64,000 nucleotides of DNA from Caldimonas manganoxidans ATCC BAA-369 (GTDB lineage: Bacteria; Pseudomonadota; Gammaproteobacteria; Burkholderiales; Burkholderiaceae_C): positions 46,803-110,802 of the forward strand of contig NZ_KB905936.1 in the NCBI RefSeq assembly GCF_000381125.1. Direction: 5' to 3'. The notes below the pieces were generated by a model. It did not search any database. It saw nothing but the letters and a program-made list of their open reading frames with translations, and was not told where the DNA came from. Position numbers and translations under genes: made by a program. This document shows, piece by piece, positions 38,842 through 47,638 of this stretch (positions are counted from its first letter, which is position 1; the number at the start of each line of letters is the position of its first letter).

Positions 38842-40143
38842 TCAGCGCGCGGGGTCGGCTGCGCCCTCGGCCGGCGCCGGTGCGCGCCAATGCACCACCC
38901 GTTGGGGGAAGGGAATCTCCACCCCGCGTTCTTGGAACAGCGCCAGGATGGCGAGATTGACACTGGAGCGCACATTGGCCTGACCGTTCTCCGGATCGGC
39001 GATCCAGAAGTAGACCGTCAGCTCCAACCCGTCGCTGGCGAAAGCGGTCAAGTGCGCCGACGGGCCCGGCTCCGACAGCACCCGGGGCACCTGTTTGACC
39101 CGCTCGACGATGTGCTCCCGCAGGGTTTGGACATCCGTGCCATAAGCCACCTGCACCACGGTGGACAGCAGCACGTTACGGTCGGCCAGCGAGAGGTTTT
39201 CGACCCGCGTGGTGATGAGCGTTTCGTTGGGCACGATGGACTCCCGACCATTGGGTGCGCGAATCACCGTGTAGCGCGTGGTGATGTCGGTGACATAGCC
39301 CTCGAAGTTGTCTACGCGCACATAGTCGCCGATGCGCAAAGACCGTTCGGCCAGGATCACGAAACCGCTGACATAGTTGGCCGCCAACTTCTGCAGGCCA
39401 AAGCCGATGCCCACGCCCAGTGCCCCGCCCAACACCGACAGCGCCGTCAGGTCGATGCCCACCGAGGACAATGCCACCAGCAAGCCGACGAACAGCAGCA
39501 GCGCGCGCACCGCATTGGATGCGGCTTTGCGCAGCGACAGGCGCTCGCCCACGGCCCCCTTGAGCAATTTCGATTCGATCGCCGCCGAGATCCACAGGGC
39601 CACCATCATCACGAAGCCGGCGGACAAGGTTCCTTCGAGCACCTGTCGCAGCGACAGGGTCGTGCTGCCCAAGGTCCAACGGATGCCGTCGAGCTCGTCC
39701 AACAACACCGGCAAAGCGCCTGTGATCCACAACACCACGGCCAGCCAGGCGAGCCATGAAATCGTGCGCTCGGCCGCCCGCATCAAGGCCGAAGCCGGAA
39801 ACGCCGCTGACAACACCCGCACGCTCATGCGGATGATCACCAACGACATGAGCACCGGCACGGCCACGCGGAACACGGCAATCGGCACCCGGCCGTCCAC
39901 GATCACGCGCGCCAGGTACACCAAGGCCAAGGCGGCCACCGGAAAGAGCACGCCATCGACGATGCGTCGGCCAAACCAGATGGACGACTCCGGGATGCGC
40001 GGGCCTCGCAGCAAACGCACCAGCAGCCAAGCCAATGCAAGGCAGACCGCAATGACGCCGATTTCGATCAATGCAGAGGGCTGGACGATGGCCTCCAGCA
40101 AATCTTGCAAATCCTTCGGAGCCGCAGCAGGAGAAAACGCCAT
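38842..40143 (-). CDS. MscS-family mechanosensitive channel
   Basis: This 433-residue protein has extra N-terminal membrane helices followed by the MscS core. The pore-lining helix and following beta domain are seen in SVLGGALGVGIGFGLQKLAANYVSGFVILAERSLRIGDYV, then VDNFEGYVTDITTRYTVIRAPNGRESIVPNETLI. The family releases solutes on hypo-osmotic shock. It is longer than E. coli MscS (about 286 residues) and so belongs to the medium-size group with an added sensor-paddle region. Confidence 0.92.
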   Translation of the reverse strand: MAFSPAAAPKDLQDLLEAIVQPSALIEIGVIAVCLALAWLLVRLLRGPRIPESSIWFGRRIVDGVLFPVAALALVYLARVIVDGRVPIAVFRVAVPVLMSLVIIRMSVRVLSAAFPASALMRAAERTISWLAWLAVVLWITGALPVLLDELDGIRWTLGSTTLSLRQVLEGTLSAGFVMMVALWISAAIESKLLKGAVGERLSLRKAASNAVRALLLFVGLLVALSSVGIDLTALSVLGGALGVGIGFGLQKLAANYVSGFVILAERSLRIGDYVRVDNFEGYVTDITTRYTVIRAPNGRESIVPNETLITTRVENLSLADRNVLLSTVVQVAYGTDVQTLREHIVERVKQVPRVLSEPGPSAHLTAFASDGLELTVYFWIADPENGQANVRSSVNLAILALFQERGVEIPFPQRVVHWRAPAPAEGAADPAR

Positions 40144-40205
40144 GAGTCAGGATGTCGTGAGTGGTTGCGGCGCAAAGCATAGCGCCCGCGCCCAGAGGCT
40201 GCCGC

Positions 40206-41141
40206 TCACACGCCGGCCAGCACGCGCAGATGGGCTGCGACGCTGCGTGCCAGCGCGCCGAGGTGATAGCCCCCCTCCAGGCTGGACACCACCCGCCCTT
40301 TGGCGTAGCGCTCAGCCACGTCCATCACCCGCCGAGTGATCCATTCGTAGTCGGCTTCGACCAAGCCAAGCTGTCCCAGGTCGTCGTCGCGGTGGGCATC
40401 GAAGCCGGCGGAGATGAAGATCATCTGCGGTCGGAAGCGCTCCAGACGCGGAATCCAGATCATCTCGATCAGCTCGCGCACGTCCATGCCTTTGGTGTAG
40501 GCAGGCACCGGCACGTTGCACATGTTGTCCGCCGCGGGCTGGTCTCCGCTGTAGGGGTACAGCGGGTGCTGAAAGAAGCTCACCATCAACGCGCGGTCGT
40601 CGCCGGCGAAGATGTCTTCGGTACCGTTGCCATGGTGCACGTCGAAGTCCACCACCGCCACGCGCTGCAAGCCGCGCACATCCAACGCATGGCGGGCGGC
40701 CACCGCGATGTTGTTGAAAAAACAAAATCCCATCGCCTGGGCGCGTGTGGCATGGTGGCCCGGCGGACGCACGGCGCAGAACGCATTGTCCAGCTCACCA
40801 TCGAGCACGGCGTCGGTGGCGGCCACCGCCGCCCCGGCAGCACGCAGAGCAGCCTGCCAGGTGTGCGGCCCCACCACCGTGTCCAAGTCGATGGCCCGGC
40901 GCTCGCCCGAGGCCGCCACTTGTTCCATGACGTCCTTCAGATGCGCGACATAGCCCGCGTGATGAGCCCGCTGGACGTCGCGCAAATCCACCAGTGGCGC
41001 TTCCCGCCGGTCCAGGGCCACGTCCAAGCCCGTGGCGATCAGGTGGTCTTCGATGGCCGCCAGGCGCTCTGGACACTCGGGATGACCGGGCCCCATGTCA
41101 TGGCGCCTGCAGTCGGGATGACTGAAATAGCCGGTGGCCAT
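40206..41141 (-). CDS. histone-deacetylase-family amidohydrolase
   Basis: This 311-residue zinc-dependent deacetylase has the family motifs in order: CAVRPPGHHATRAQAMGFCFFNN, VAVVDFDVHHGNGTEDIF with the Asp/His zinc ligands, ISAGFDAHRDD and SSLEGGYHL. Bacterial members act on acetylated polyamines, acetoin-related regulation or small amides. The substrate here is not determined by the sequence. It is 62 bp upstream of mscS on the same strand and divergent from the MoxR gene, with a 50-bp intergenic region. Confidence 0.92.
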   Translation of the reverse strand: MATGYFSHPDCRRHDMGPGHPECPERLAAIEDHLIATGLDVALDRREAPLVDLRDVQRAHHAGYVAHLKDVMEQVAASGERRAIDLDTVVGPHTWQAALRAAGAAVAATDAVLDGELDNAFCAVRPPGHHATRAQAMGFCFFNNIAVAARHALDVRGLQRVAVVDFDVHHGNGTEDIFAGDDRALMVSFFQHPLYPYSGDQPAADNMCNVPVPAYTKGMDVRELIEMIWIPRLERFRPQMIFISAGFDAHRDDDLGQLGLVEADYEWITRRVMDVAERYAKGRVVSSLEGGYHLGALARSVAAHLRVLAGV

Positions 41142-41191
41142 CGTGAACTTGTCCCCTTGGGGTCTTTCTGTTTTCGGGTAAGGTCCGCGCC

Positions 41192-42130
41192 ATGAATGCG
41201 CCGGCCTTTCCCCACTTGCACAGCCAACTCCAGCGGCTGCGTGATCAGATTAACACGATCATCGTCGGTAAGCCGACCCAGGTGGAAGACGCCCTGGCCT
41301 GCTTGTTGGCCGGCGGTCACCTGCTGATCGAAGACGTGCCGGGCGTGGGCAAGACCACGCTGGCCCATGCCTTGGCCGTGTCTCTGGGGCTGCGCTTTGC
41401 CCGGGTGCAGTTCACGGCCGACCTGATGCCCACCGACCTGGTGGGGGTGAGCATCTACGATCGCGGCAAAGAAGCCTTCGTGTTCCACCCCGGCCCCGTA
41501 TTTGCCCAAGTGTTGCTGGCCGACGAAATCAACCGGGCCGGGCCTAAAACACAAAGCGCGCTGCTCGAAGCGATGGAGGAGCACCAGGTCAGTGTGGAAG
41601 GCGAGACCCGCCCTCTGCCCTCGCCGTTTTTCGTCATCGCCACGCAAAATCCGAATGACCAGCTCGGAACCTACGCCCTGCCGGAGTCCCAACTCGACCG
41701 CTTCATGATGTGCATCACCCTGGGCTACCCGGACCGGGCGGCCGAGCGGCAGCTGTTGGCCGGGCAGGATCGTCGCGAGGCGGTGGCTCGGCTGCAGCCG
41801 GTGATGAGTCCGGCCGAGCTGTTGGCCGCCCAGCAAGCCGTCGGCGCCGTGCATGCGGCCCCTGCGCTGCTGGACTATCTGCAAGATCTGCTGGCCGCCA
41901 CGCGCGACGGCCGCTGGTTCGTCGAGGGTCTGAGCCCGCGCGCGGGCTTGGCCGTGCTGCGCGCCGCGCGGGCGCGGGCCTTGCTGGCGCAGCGCGACTA
42001 TGTGGCCCCCGACGACATCCAAGCCATCTTGCCACAGACCATCGCGCACCGGCTTCAGCCCGTGCCTGGCAGCGGGCGCGGGCGTGTGGAGCAGGTGCGC
42101 GCCCTGCTCGAGGCCGTGCCCCTGCCCTGA
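41192..42130 (+). CDS. MoxR-type AAA+ ATPase
   Basis: This 312-residue MoxR AAA+ protein is thought to act as a chaperone for metal insertion or complex assembly. Walker A is DVPGVGKTTLAHAL, Walker B is VLLADEINRAGPKTQSALLEAMEE, and the sensor region is FFVIATQNPNDQLGTYALPESQLDRF. It begins a three-gene set with the DUF58 and transglutaminase proteins, a widespread arrangement. It ends five bases before the DUF58 start. Confidence 0.94.
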   Translation: MNAPAFPHLHSQLQRLRDQINTIIVGKPTQVEDALACLLAGGHLLIEDVPGVGKTTLAHALAVSLGLRFARVQFTADLMPTDLVGVSIYDRGKEAFVFHPGPVFAQVLLADEINRAGPKTQSALLEAMEEHQVSVEGETRPLPSPFFVIATQNPNDQLGTYALPESQLDRFMMCITLGYPDRAAERQLLAGQDRREAVARLQPVMSPAELLAAQQAVGAVHAAPALLDYLQDLLAATRDGRWFVEGLSPRAGLAVLRAARARALLAQRDYVAPDDIQAILPQTIAHRLQPVPGSGRGRVEQVRALLEAVPLP

Positions 42131-42135
42131 CGCGA

Positions 42136-43116
42136 ATGAGCGCCCTGTCCCTGCCCCGCCGGATCTGGCGCGAGCGATGGCAGCGCTGGTGGGCCTTGCG
42201 TCATCCGCGCAGTGACACCCTGCAGCTCACCCACCGCAATGTCTACATCCTGCCGACTCGACCCGGCGCATTGTTCGCCCTGACCTTGCTGGTGCTGCTG
42301 CTGGCCTCGATCAACTACCAGCTCAATCTGGGCTACCTGCTGACCTTTCTGCTGGCCGGGGCTGCGGCCGTGAGCATGCCTCTGACCCATGGCACCCTGC
42401 GCGGCCTGCATCTGTCACTGCGTCCGGGCCCGCCATGCTTCGCTGGCGAAGACGCCCACCTCGAGATCACGCTGCAGCACAGCCAGCCTCGCGCTCGTCA
42501 TGGCATTGGGCTGAGGGTGGCGCGGCCCGAACGCCACCGTCCCCACTGGGCTTGGACGGACGTCCCGCCTGCCGGCATGGCCCGGGTGCATCTGGGCGTG
42601 CCGGCCCCACGGCGCGGCTGGTTGGACCTGCCACCGCTGCGCATCGAGACGCGCTTTCCGCTGGGCATTTTCAAGGCCTGGGCCCCCTGGCGCCCGGCGG
42701 CCCGCGTGCTGGTCTATCCCCGCCCCGACCCGAGCGCAACCGCGCTGCCACCGGCCGAAGCTGAGGGCGAAGGTCCAAGCCTGCGGGCCGACCCACGCGG
42801 CCTGGAACCCGACGGCGTGCGCGCCTACCGACGGGGAGACTCGCCCCGGCGAGTGGTGTGGAAGAAGGTCGCCAAGACCGACCAGCTCGTCAGCCGAGAA
42901 AGCACGAGCCATGCCCAGCACGAACTCTGGCTGGACTGGCAGGCCGCCGGCGCAGCAGACACCGAGCAGCGCCTGTCCCGCCTGTGCGCCTGGGTCTTGG
43001 CCGCCGAACAACGCGGCCTGCGGTACGGCCTGCGACTGCCGGGCCTGGAACTGCCCCCTGACCGCGGCTTGGCACACCAGCGTGCCTGCCTGCAAGCCCT
43101 GGCCTTGTGGTCATGA
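42136..43116 (+). CDS. DUF58-domain protein
   Basis: This 326-residue protein has two N-terminal membrane helices (PGALFALTLLVLLLASINY; LGYLLTFLLAGAAAVSM) and the DUF58 signature GLEPDGVRAYRRGDSPRRVVWKKVAKTDQLVSRE. DUF58 proteins partner with MoxR ATPases and often carry a von-Willebrand-like fold. Its precise client is unknown. The start at MSALSLPRRIWRE lies just after the MoxR stop, and its stop overlaps the next start by four bases. Confidence 0.9.
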   Translation: MSALSLPRRIWRERWQRWWALRHPRSDTLQLTHRNVYILPTRPGALFALTLLVLLLASINYQLNLGYLLTFLLAGAAAVSMPLTHGTLRGLHLSLRPGPPCFAGEDAHLEITLQHSQPRARHGIGLRVARPERHRPHWAWTDVPPAGMARVHLGVPAPRRGWLDLPPLRIETRFPLGIFKAWAPWRPAARVLVYPRPDPSATALPPAEAEGEGPSLRADPRGLEPDGVRAYRRGDSPRRVVWKKVAKTDQLVSRESTSHAQHELWLDWQAAGAADTEQRLSRLCAWVLAAEQRGLRYGLRLPGLELPPDRGLAHQRACLQALALWS

Positions 43117-45200
43117 CCCGTTCGATGTCTCGCCCTGCCGCCTTCGGGTCGCGTCTGCGCGCCATGCCGCGCGAGGTCCGCGACACCTTGTTCTTGCTGG
43201 CCGTGATCGCCTGGGTGGTGGCGCCTCACGCAGCTCACCTGCCGCTGTGGTGCACGGGTCTGGCCGCGGTCATGCTGGCCTGGCGCGCCCGCTTGGCCGT
43301 GCTCGGCCGCGCATTGCCGGGGCGCTGGGTGTTGGGAGGACTGCTGCTATTGACCTTGGCTGCCACCGCCTGGACCCACCGAACCCTGCTGGGCAAGGAG
43401 GCCGGCGTGACCCTGCTGGTGGTGTTGGTGACCTTGAAGACCTTGGAGCTGCGCGCCCGACGCGATGCGTTCGTGATCTTCTTCCTGGGCTTCTTCCTGG
43501 TGCTGACCCATTTTCTGTACTCACAGGCCCTGCCGGTGGCCATCGCGATGGTGGTGGCGGTTTGGGGCTTGCTGACCGCCTTGGTGTTGGCCCACATGCC
43601 GGTGGGCCAGCCCAGCCTGCGCCAAGCGGCAGGCTTGGCCGCTGGCCTGTGCGGGCTGGGAGCACCGATCATGGTGGCGCTCTTTTTGCTGTTCCCCCGT
43701 ATCGCCCCGCTGTGGGGCGTGCCCGGTGACGGCCTGGATGCCCGCACCGGCTTGTCCAACCGCCTGAGCCTGGGCAGTGTGGCCGAGCTGGCCCTGGACG
43801 ATAGCGTGGCGATGAGCTTGCGCTTCTTCGGTGCGCCGCCGCCGGCCGAGCAGCTGTACTTCCGTGGGCCGGTGCTCAGCGAGTTCGACGGTCGGCAGTG
43901 GCGCCCGCTGTCACCCAGCATCGCTTTGCCGGGCCTGCTGCGCCCGCACACCCGCCCGGATCTGGCCAGCGGGGTCGACTACGAGATCACGCTGGAGCCC
44001 ACCAAGGTGGCCGTGCTGCCTCTGCTGGAACTCACGCCCGCAGTGCCCACCGGCTTGCCCGAGGCGTGGCCGCTGCGTCAGCGCGCCGACCTGCAATGGG
44101 CCACGGACCGTCCGCTGGATGAGCGGTTGCGCCTGCGCTCCACCGCCTATACACGCTTCGAGCACGGCCCTGCGGAGCCGGTGGCCGGCTTGCGGCACTA
44201 TGTGGAGCTGCCCGCGGGCTACAACCCGCGCACCCTGGCCTGGGCGGCCCAGATGCGCCGCGATCCGCGCTGGGCCCAAGCCAGCGCCGACACCCTGGCC
44301 CAAGCCCTGCTCGATCACATCCGCCGCGCAGGCTACACCTACACCCTGAGCCCTGGGGTCTACGGCGACGCACAGGGCCGTCACGCGATCGATGAGTTCT
44401 GGCTCGATCGCCGCGAAGGCTTCTGCGAGCATTTCGCCGCGGCCGTCACCGTGGTGCTGCGCGCCATGGACGTGCCGGCCCGCATCGTGACCGGCTACCA
44501 GGGGGCCGAGCGCAATCCGGTGGATGGCTACTACCTGGTGCGCAACAGCTTCGCCCATGCCTGGGTGGAATATTGGCAGCCGGAACGAGGCTGGGTGCGC
44601 CTGGACCCCACGGCGGCCGTCGCGCCGGAGCGCATCATGCGGCATGCCGCGCTGCGCCCGCCCCCCGGGCTGCTGGCCACCGCCCTGGACACCGTCACCC
44701 CAGGCCTGCTGACGCAATGGCGCCACCAGTGGCAAGCCCTGAACACCGCTTGGAACCAATGGGTGCTGAACCACTCGCGCAGCCGTCAGCTCGAGCTGTT
44801 GCGCCATTTGGGCGTGCGTTCGCCCGGCTGGCAGGACTTGGTGCTGGTGCTACTGGGGTTGATGGTGGCCGCCAGTGCAGCCGTGGTCGCCTGGGCCTGG
44901 TGGAACGGACGCCAAGTCGACCCTTGGCTGGCCACATGGCGGCGCATGCGCGCCGTGCTCGGGCGGCGCGGACTGGCCAGCAGCGATGCCAGCACACCGC
45001 GCGAACTCGCCCGGCAGGCCCGCCAGCGCTGGGGCCCCGCAGCGCGTGCGGTCGAAGGCGTTTTGCTGGAGATGGAGGCCCTGCGTTACGCCCCGGGGGC
45101 TTGGCCAGCCCTGCGCGCTGCCACTACACTGAGACGCAATCCTTCACGGACCCTGTTGCGCCGTTTGCGCCAGCATGTCCGACACCTGCCCGATGCCTGA
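43113..45200 (+). CDS. DUF3488/TgpA-type transglutaminase-like membrane protein
   Basis: This 695-residue protein has about six N-terminal helices, a periplasmic transglutaminase-like core and one more helix near residue 580. The catalytic triad is visible: Cys in EGFCEHFAAAVT (about residue 437), His in FAHAWVEYW (about 480) and Asp in VRLDPTAAV (about 497). TgpA of Pseudomonas is the studied relative and is essential there. The ATG at 43113 overlaps the DUF58 stop by four bases. The C-terminal 26 bases overlap mltB in another frame. Confidence 0.92.
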   Translation: MTRSMSRPAAFGSRLRAMPREVRDTLFLLAVIAWVVAPHAAHLPLWCTGLAAVMLAWRARLAVLGRALPGRWVLGGLLLLTLAATAWTHRTLLGKEAGVTLLVVLVTLKTLELRARRDAFVIFFLGFFLVLTHFLYSQALPVAIAMVVAVWGLLTALVLAHMPVGQPSLRQAAGLAAGLCGLGAPIMVALFLLFPRIAPLWGVPGDGLDARTGLSNRLSLGSVAELALDDSVAMSLRFFGAPPPAEQLYFRGPVLSEFDGRQWRPLSPSIALPGLLRPHTRPDLASGVDYEITLEPTKVAVLPLLELTPAVPTGLPEAWPLRQRADLQWATDRPLDERLRLRSTAYTRFEHGPAEPVAGLRHYVELPAGYNPRTLAWAAQMRRDPRWAQASADTLAQALLDHIRRAGYTYTLSPGVYGDAQGRHAIDEFWLDRREGFCEHFAAAVTVVLRAMDVPARIVTGYQGAERNPVDGYYLVRNSFAHAWVEYWQPERGWVRLDPTAAVAPERIMRHAALRPPPGLLATALDTVTPGLLTQWRHQWQALNTAWNQWVLNHSRSRQLELLRHLGVRSPGWQDLVLVLLGLMVAASAAVVAWAWWNGRQVDPWLATWRRMRAVLGRRGLASSDASTPRELARQARQRWGPAARAVEGVLLEMEALRYAPGAWPALRAATTLRRNPSRTLLRRLRQHVRHLPDA

Positions 45201-46320
45201 CACCCTGTTGCGCCCCCCACGCTCGTCCCTGGCCTTGACGCTGTCGAGCCTCGTCTTGGCCAGCCTGGTGGTGTGGACTGCCCCTGCTGCGGCCCGCGCC
45301 CCTTCCAAACGGCCGGTGGCCGACAACACCGAGCTCACCTATGCAGGCCGCGCCGAGGCCATGGCGCTGGCCGACGAGATTGCCCAACGCCATGGGCTGG
45401 ACGCCGCATGGGTGCGCGGCCATTTGGCCCAGGCGCGCGTGCTGCCGGCCGTGCAGCGCTTGGTCATGCCCGCGCCGGCCGGCACGGCCAAGGATTGGGC
45501 GGCCTACCGCGCCCGCTTCATCGAGCCGCGGCGGGTGCGCCTGGGCGCCCAATTCTGGCGCGAGCATGCGGCTTGGCTGCGCAAGGCCGAGCAGCTGTAC
45601 GGGGTGCCGGCGGAAATCGTCGTGGGCATCATCGGCGTGGAAACCTTCTACGGACGCCACATGGGCGGCTTTCGGGTGCTGGACGCCCTGGCCACCCTCA
45701 GCCTGGACTTTCCCTCCGGCCGACGCGACCGCAGTGCGTTCTTCCGGGAAGAGCTGGGCCAGCTCTTCGTGCTGGCCGCCAGCGAGGGCCTGGATCCGGC
45801 CTCGCTGCGGGGCTCCTACGCAGGGGCACTGGGCCTGCCGCAGTTCATGCCCAGCAGCTGGAACCGCTATGCCGTGGATTTCGATGGCGACGGTCGGGTG
45901 GACCTGCACAACAACGTCCCGGACGTGATCGGCAGCATCGCTCACTACCTGGCCGAGTTCGGCTGGACCCGCGGGTTGCCCACCCATTTCGAAGTGCGCC
46001 CTCCCGAGGACGCGACTCGGCGGGCCGAGCTGTTGGCCCCGGACATCGTCCCCAGCTTCACGGTGCAAGAATTCCTCGACCGCCAAGCCTGGCTGCCCGA
46101 AGCGGCCACCGAACACACCGGCCTGCTGGCCTTGGTGGAACTGCAAAACGGCAAGCAAGCACCCAGCTATGTGGCCGGCACCTCGAACTTCTACACCCTC
46201 ACGCGCTACAACTGGTCGAGCTACTACGCCATGGCCGTCATCGAACTCGGTGCCGCCGTGGCGCAGGCGGTGCAGTCGCAGGCCGCCACCGCCCCGCTCA
46301 GCGCGGGCCGGACGCACTGA
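45175..46320 (+). CDS. mltB: lytic murein transglycosylase B
   Basis: This 381-residue peptidoglycan-cleaving enzyme yields 1,6-anhydromuropeptides. A signal segment (SLALTLSSLVLASLVVWTAPAAARA) has no obvious lipobox cysteine. The catalytic glutamate is in IIGVETFYGRHMGGFRVLDAL, and GALGLPQFMPSSWNRYAVDFDGDGRVDL is diagnostic. The start at 45175 lies inside the end of the transglutaminase gene; a start at MPDTLLRPP (45193) is equally plausible. Its 3' end overlaps a small convergent gene by 23 bases. Confidence 0.94.
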   Translation: MSDTCPMPDTLLRPPRSSLALTLSSLVLASLVVWTAPAAARAPSKRPVADNTELTYAGRAEAMALADEIAQRHGLDAAWVRGHLAQARVLPAVQRLVMPAPAGTAKDWAAYRARFIEPRRVRLGAQFWREHAAWLRKAEQLYGVPAEIVVGIIGVETFYGRHMGGFRVLDALATLSLDFPSGRRDRSAFFREELGQLFVLAASEGLDPASLRGSYAGALGLPQFMPSSWNRYAVDFDGDGRVDLHNNVPDVIGSIAHYLAEFGWTRGLPTHFEVRPPEDATRRAELLAPDIVPSFTVQEFLDRQAWLPEAATEHTGLLALVELQNGKQAPSYVAGTSNFYTLTRYNWSSYYAMAVIELGAAVAQAVQSQAATAPLSAGRTH

Positions 46321-46510
46321 ACAGCTCGTCGGGCGGCTCGGTGATTTCGGTCACCTCCAAGCCCTGCTCGAGCTCGTGTGCCGAATCCATCCACCAAGCC
46401 TTCTCGGCGGCCGACTCGGTCGGCCGAACGATGCCCTGTTCCAACGACGCCCGAAGTGCCTGCGAGGCCCGGGCAGCCGCCTTGCCGGACTTGCTCGTGA
46501 AGGTAAACAT
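46298..46510 (-). CDS. small protein of unknown function
   Basis: This is a 70-residue soluble, acidic-tailed protein that I do not recognise. The N-terminal half is basic and Ala-rich (MFTFTSKSGKAAARASQALRAS), and the C-terminal half is acidic (AHELEQGLEVTEITEPPDE). GAGG lies seven bases before the ATG, which supports translation. It is convergent with mltB, overlapping its last 23 bases. The 169 bp upstream (46511-46679) separate it from the alpha-E gene and hold no clear feature. Confidence 0.6.
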   Translation of the reverse strand: MFTFTSKSGKAAARASQALRASLEQGIVRPTESAAEKAWWMDSAHELEQGLEVTEITEPPDELFSASGPR

Positions 46511-46679
46511 GGGACACCTCGGGGCGGCTGAACGATGTCACCCATGATGCGCCTGTGGGGGCGCACGGCATACCCCGCATTCACGTGGGACGCTGTCCCA
46601 GCCCTTGCCGCCCGTGCCAGATCTCACGGCCCGCGGCCCGCCCCGTTGGACTGGCTGCCGTGCCAAGCCAAGCGGCGAC

Positions 46680-47636
46680 TCAGGCCGTGGGCACCAAAAA
46701 GTCGCGACTGATGCCACGGCCCAGATCGCCGATGCGATCGAGAAACTGCGTCAAGTAGGCATGCAGCCCGGTGGACAGGATCTCGTCGATGCGGGCGTAC
46801 TGCAGATCGGCATGCAGCCGTCCGGCCCGCCTTCGGGTTTCCGCGGACTGATCGTTGGCCACGTGCGCGAGGTTGGACACCACCTCGGCCACGCAGGCCG
46901 CCAGTGAACGCGGCATGTCCGGGCGCAGGATCAGCAGCTCGGCCACCTTCTCGGGCCGGATCACGTCGCGATAGACCTTGCGGTAGACCTCGAAGCCCGA
47001 CACCGACCGCAGGATGGCCGACCAGTGGTAGAAGTCATATTCCTGCTCCCGCGCCGCGAACGTGCCGAAGTAGTCGCCCTCCATGCCTTGGAACTTCACG
47101 TCCAGCAGCCGCGCCGTGTTGTCCGCACGTTCCAGGAAGGTGCCCAAGCGCAAGAAATGGAAGGCCTCGTCCTGCAACATCGTGCCCAGGGTCACGCCGC
47201 GCGACAGGTGGGAGCGGAACTTCACCCATTCGAACACTTCGCCCGGCTCACGTTCGAAATGCCCTTCGGCGATCAGCCGCCGAAACTCCAGCCAGGTCTG
47301 GTTCTGTGTTTCCCAGACTTCGGTGGTGAGTGCCCCGCGCACCGCGCGGGCATTCTCGCGGGCCGCGCGCAGGCACGACAGGATGCTCGAAGGATTGCGC
47401 TCGTCGCACACCATGTAGTGCATCACCTGGCGGGAGTGGATCGCGCCATAACGCTCGCTGTAGTCACCGGCCAGCTCGCAAATGCCCAGCAAGCCTCGCC
47501 ACAGCTGCTCGGCCGACGCTGCGCCGCGAGGCATCAACAGCGTCTGGTAGTTCACGTCGAGCATGCGCGCGGTGTTTTCCGCGCGCTCCATGTAGCGTGC
47601 CATCCAAAAAAGGTGGTCTGCCGTGCGCGACAGCAT
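46680..47636 (-). CDS. alpha-E domain protein (DUF403)
   Basis: This 318-residue all-helical protein begins with the family motif MLSRTADHLFWMARYMERAENTARMLDV. A second, similar helix pair (FLRLGTFLERADNTARLLDVKFQ) lies near residue 180, typical of the alpha-E repeat. It follows the circularly permuted ATP-grasp gene by two bases. The two nearly always occur together and have been proposed to make or modify a peptide. No direct enzymatic evidence is available from sequence. The start is the ATG at 47636; the upstream frame lies in the ATP-grasp gene. Confidence 0.92.
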   Translation of the reverse strand: MLSRTADHLFWMARYMERAENTARMLDVNYQTLLMPRGAASAEQLWRGLLGICELAGDYSERYGAIHSRQVMHYMVCDERNPSSILSCLRAARENARAVRGALTTEVWETQNQTWLEFRRLIAEGHFEREPGEVFEWVKFRSHLSRGVTLGTMLQDEAFHFLRLGTFLERADNTARLLDVKFQGMEGDYFGTFAAREQEYDFYHWSAILRSVSGFEVYRKVYRDVIRPEKVAELLILRPDMPRSLAACVAEVVSNLAHVANDQSAETRRRAGRLHADLQYARIDEILSTGLHAYLTQFLDRIGDLGRGISRDFLVPTA

Positions 47637-47638
47637 GT

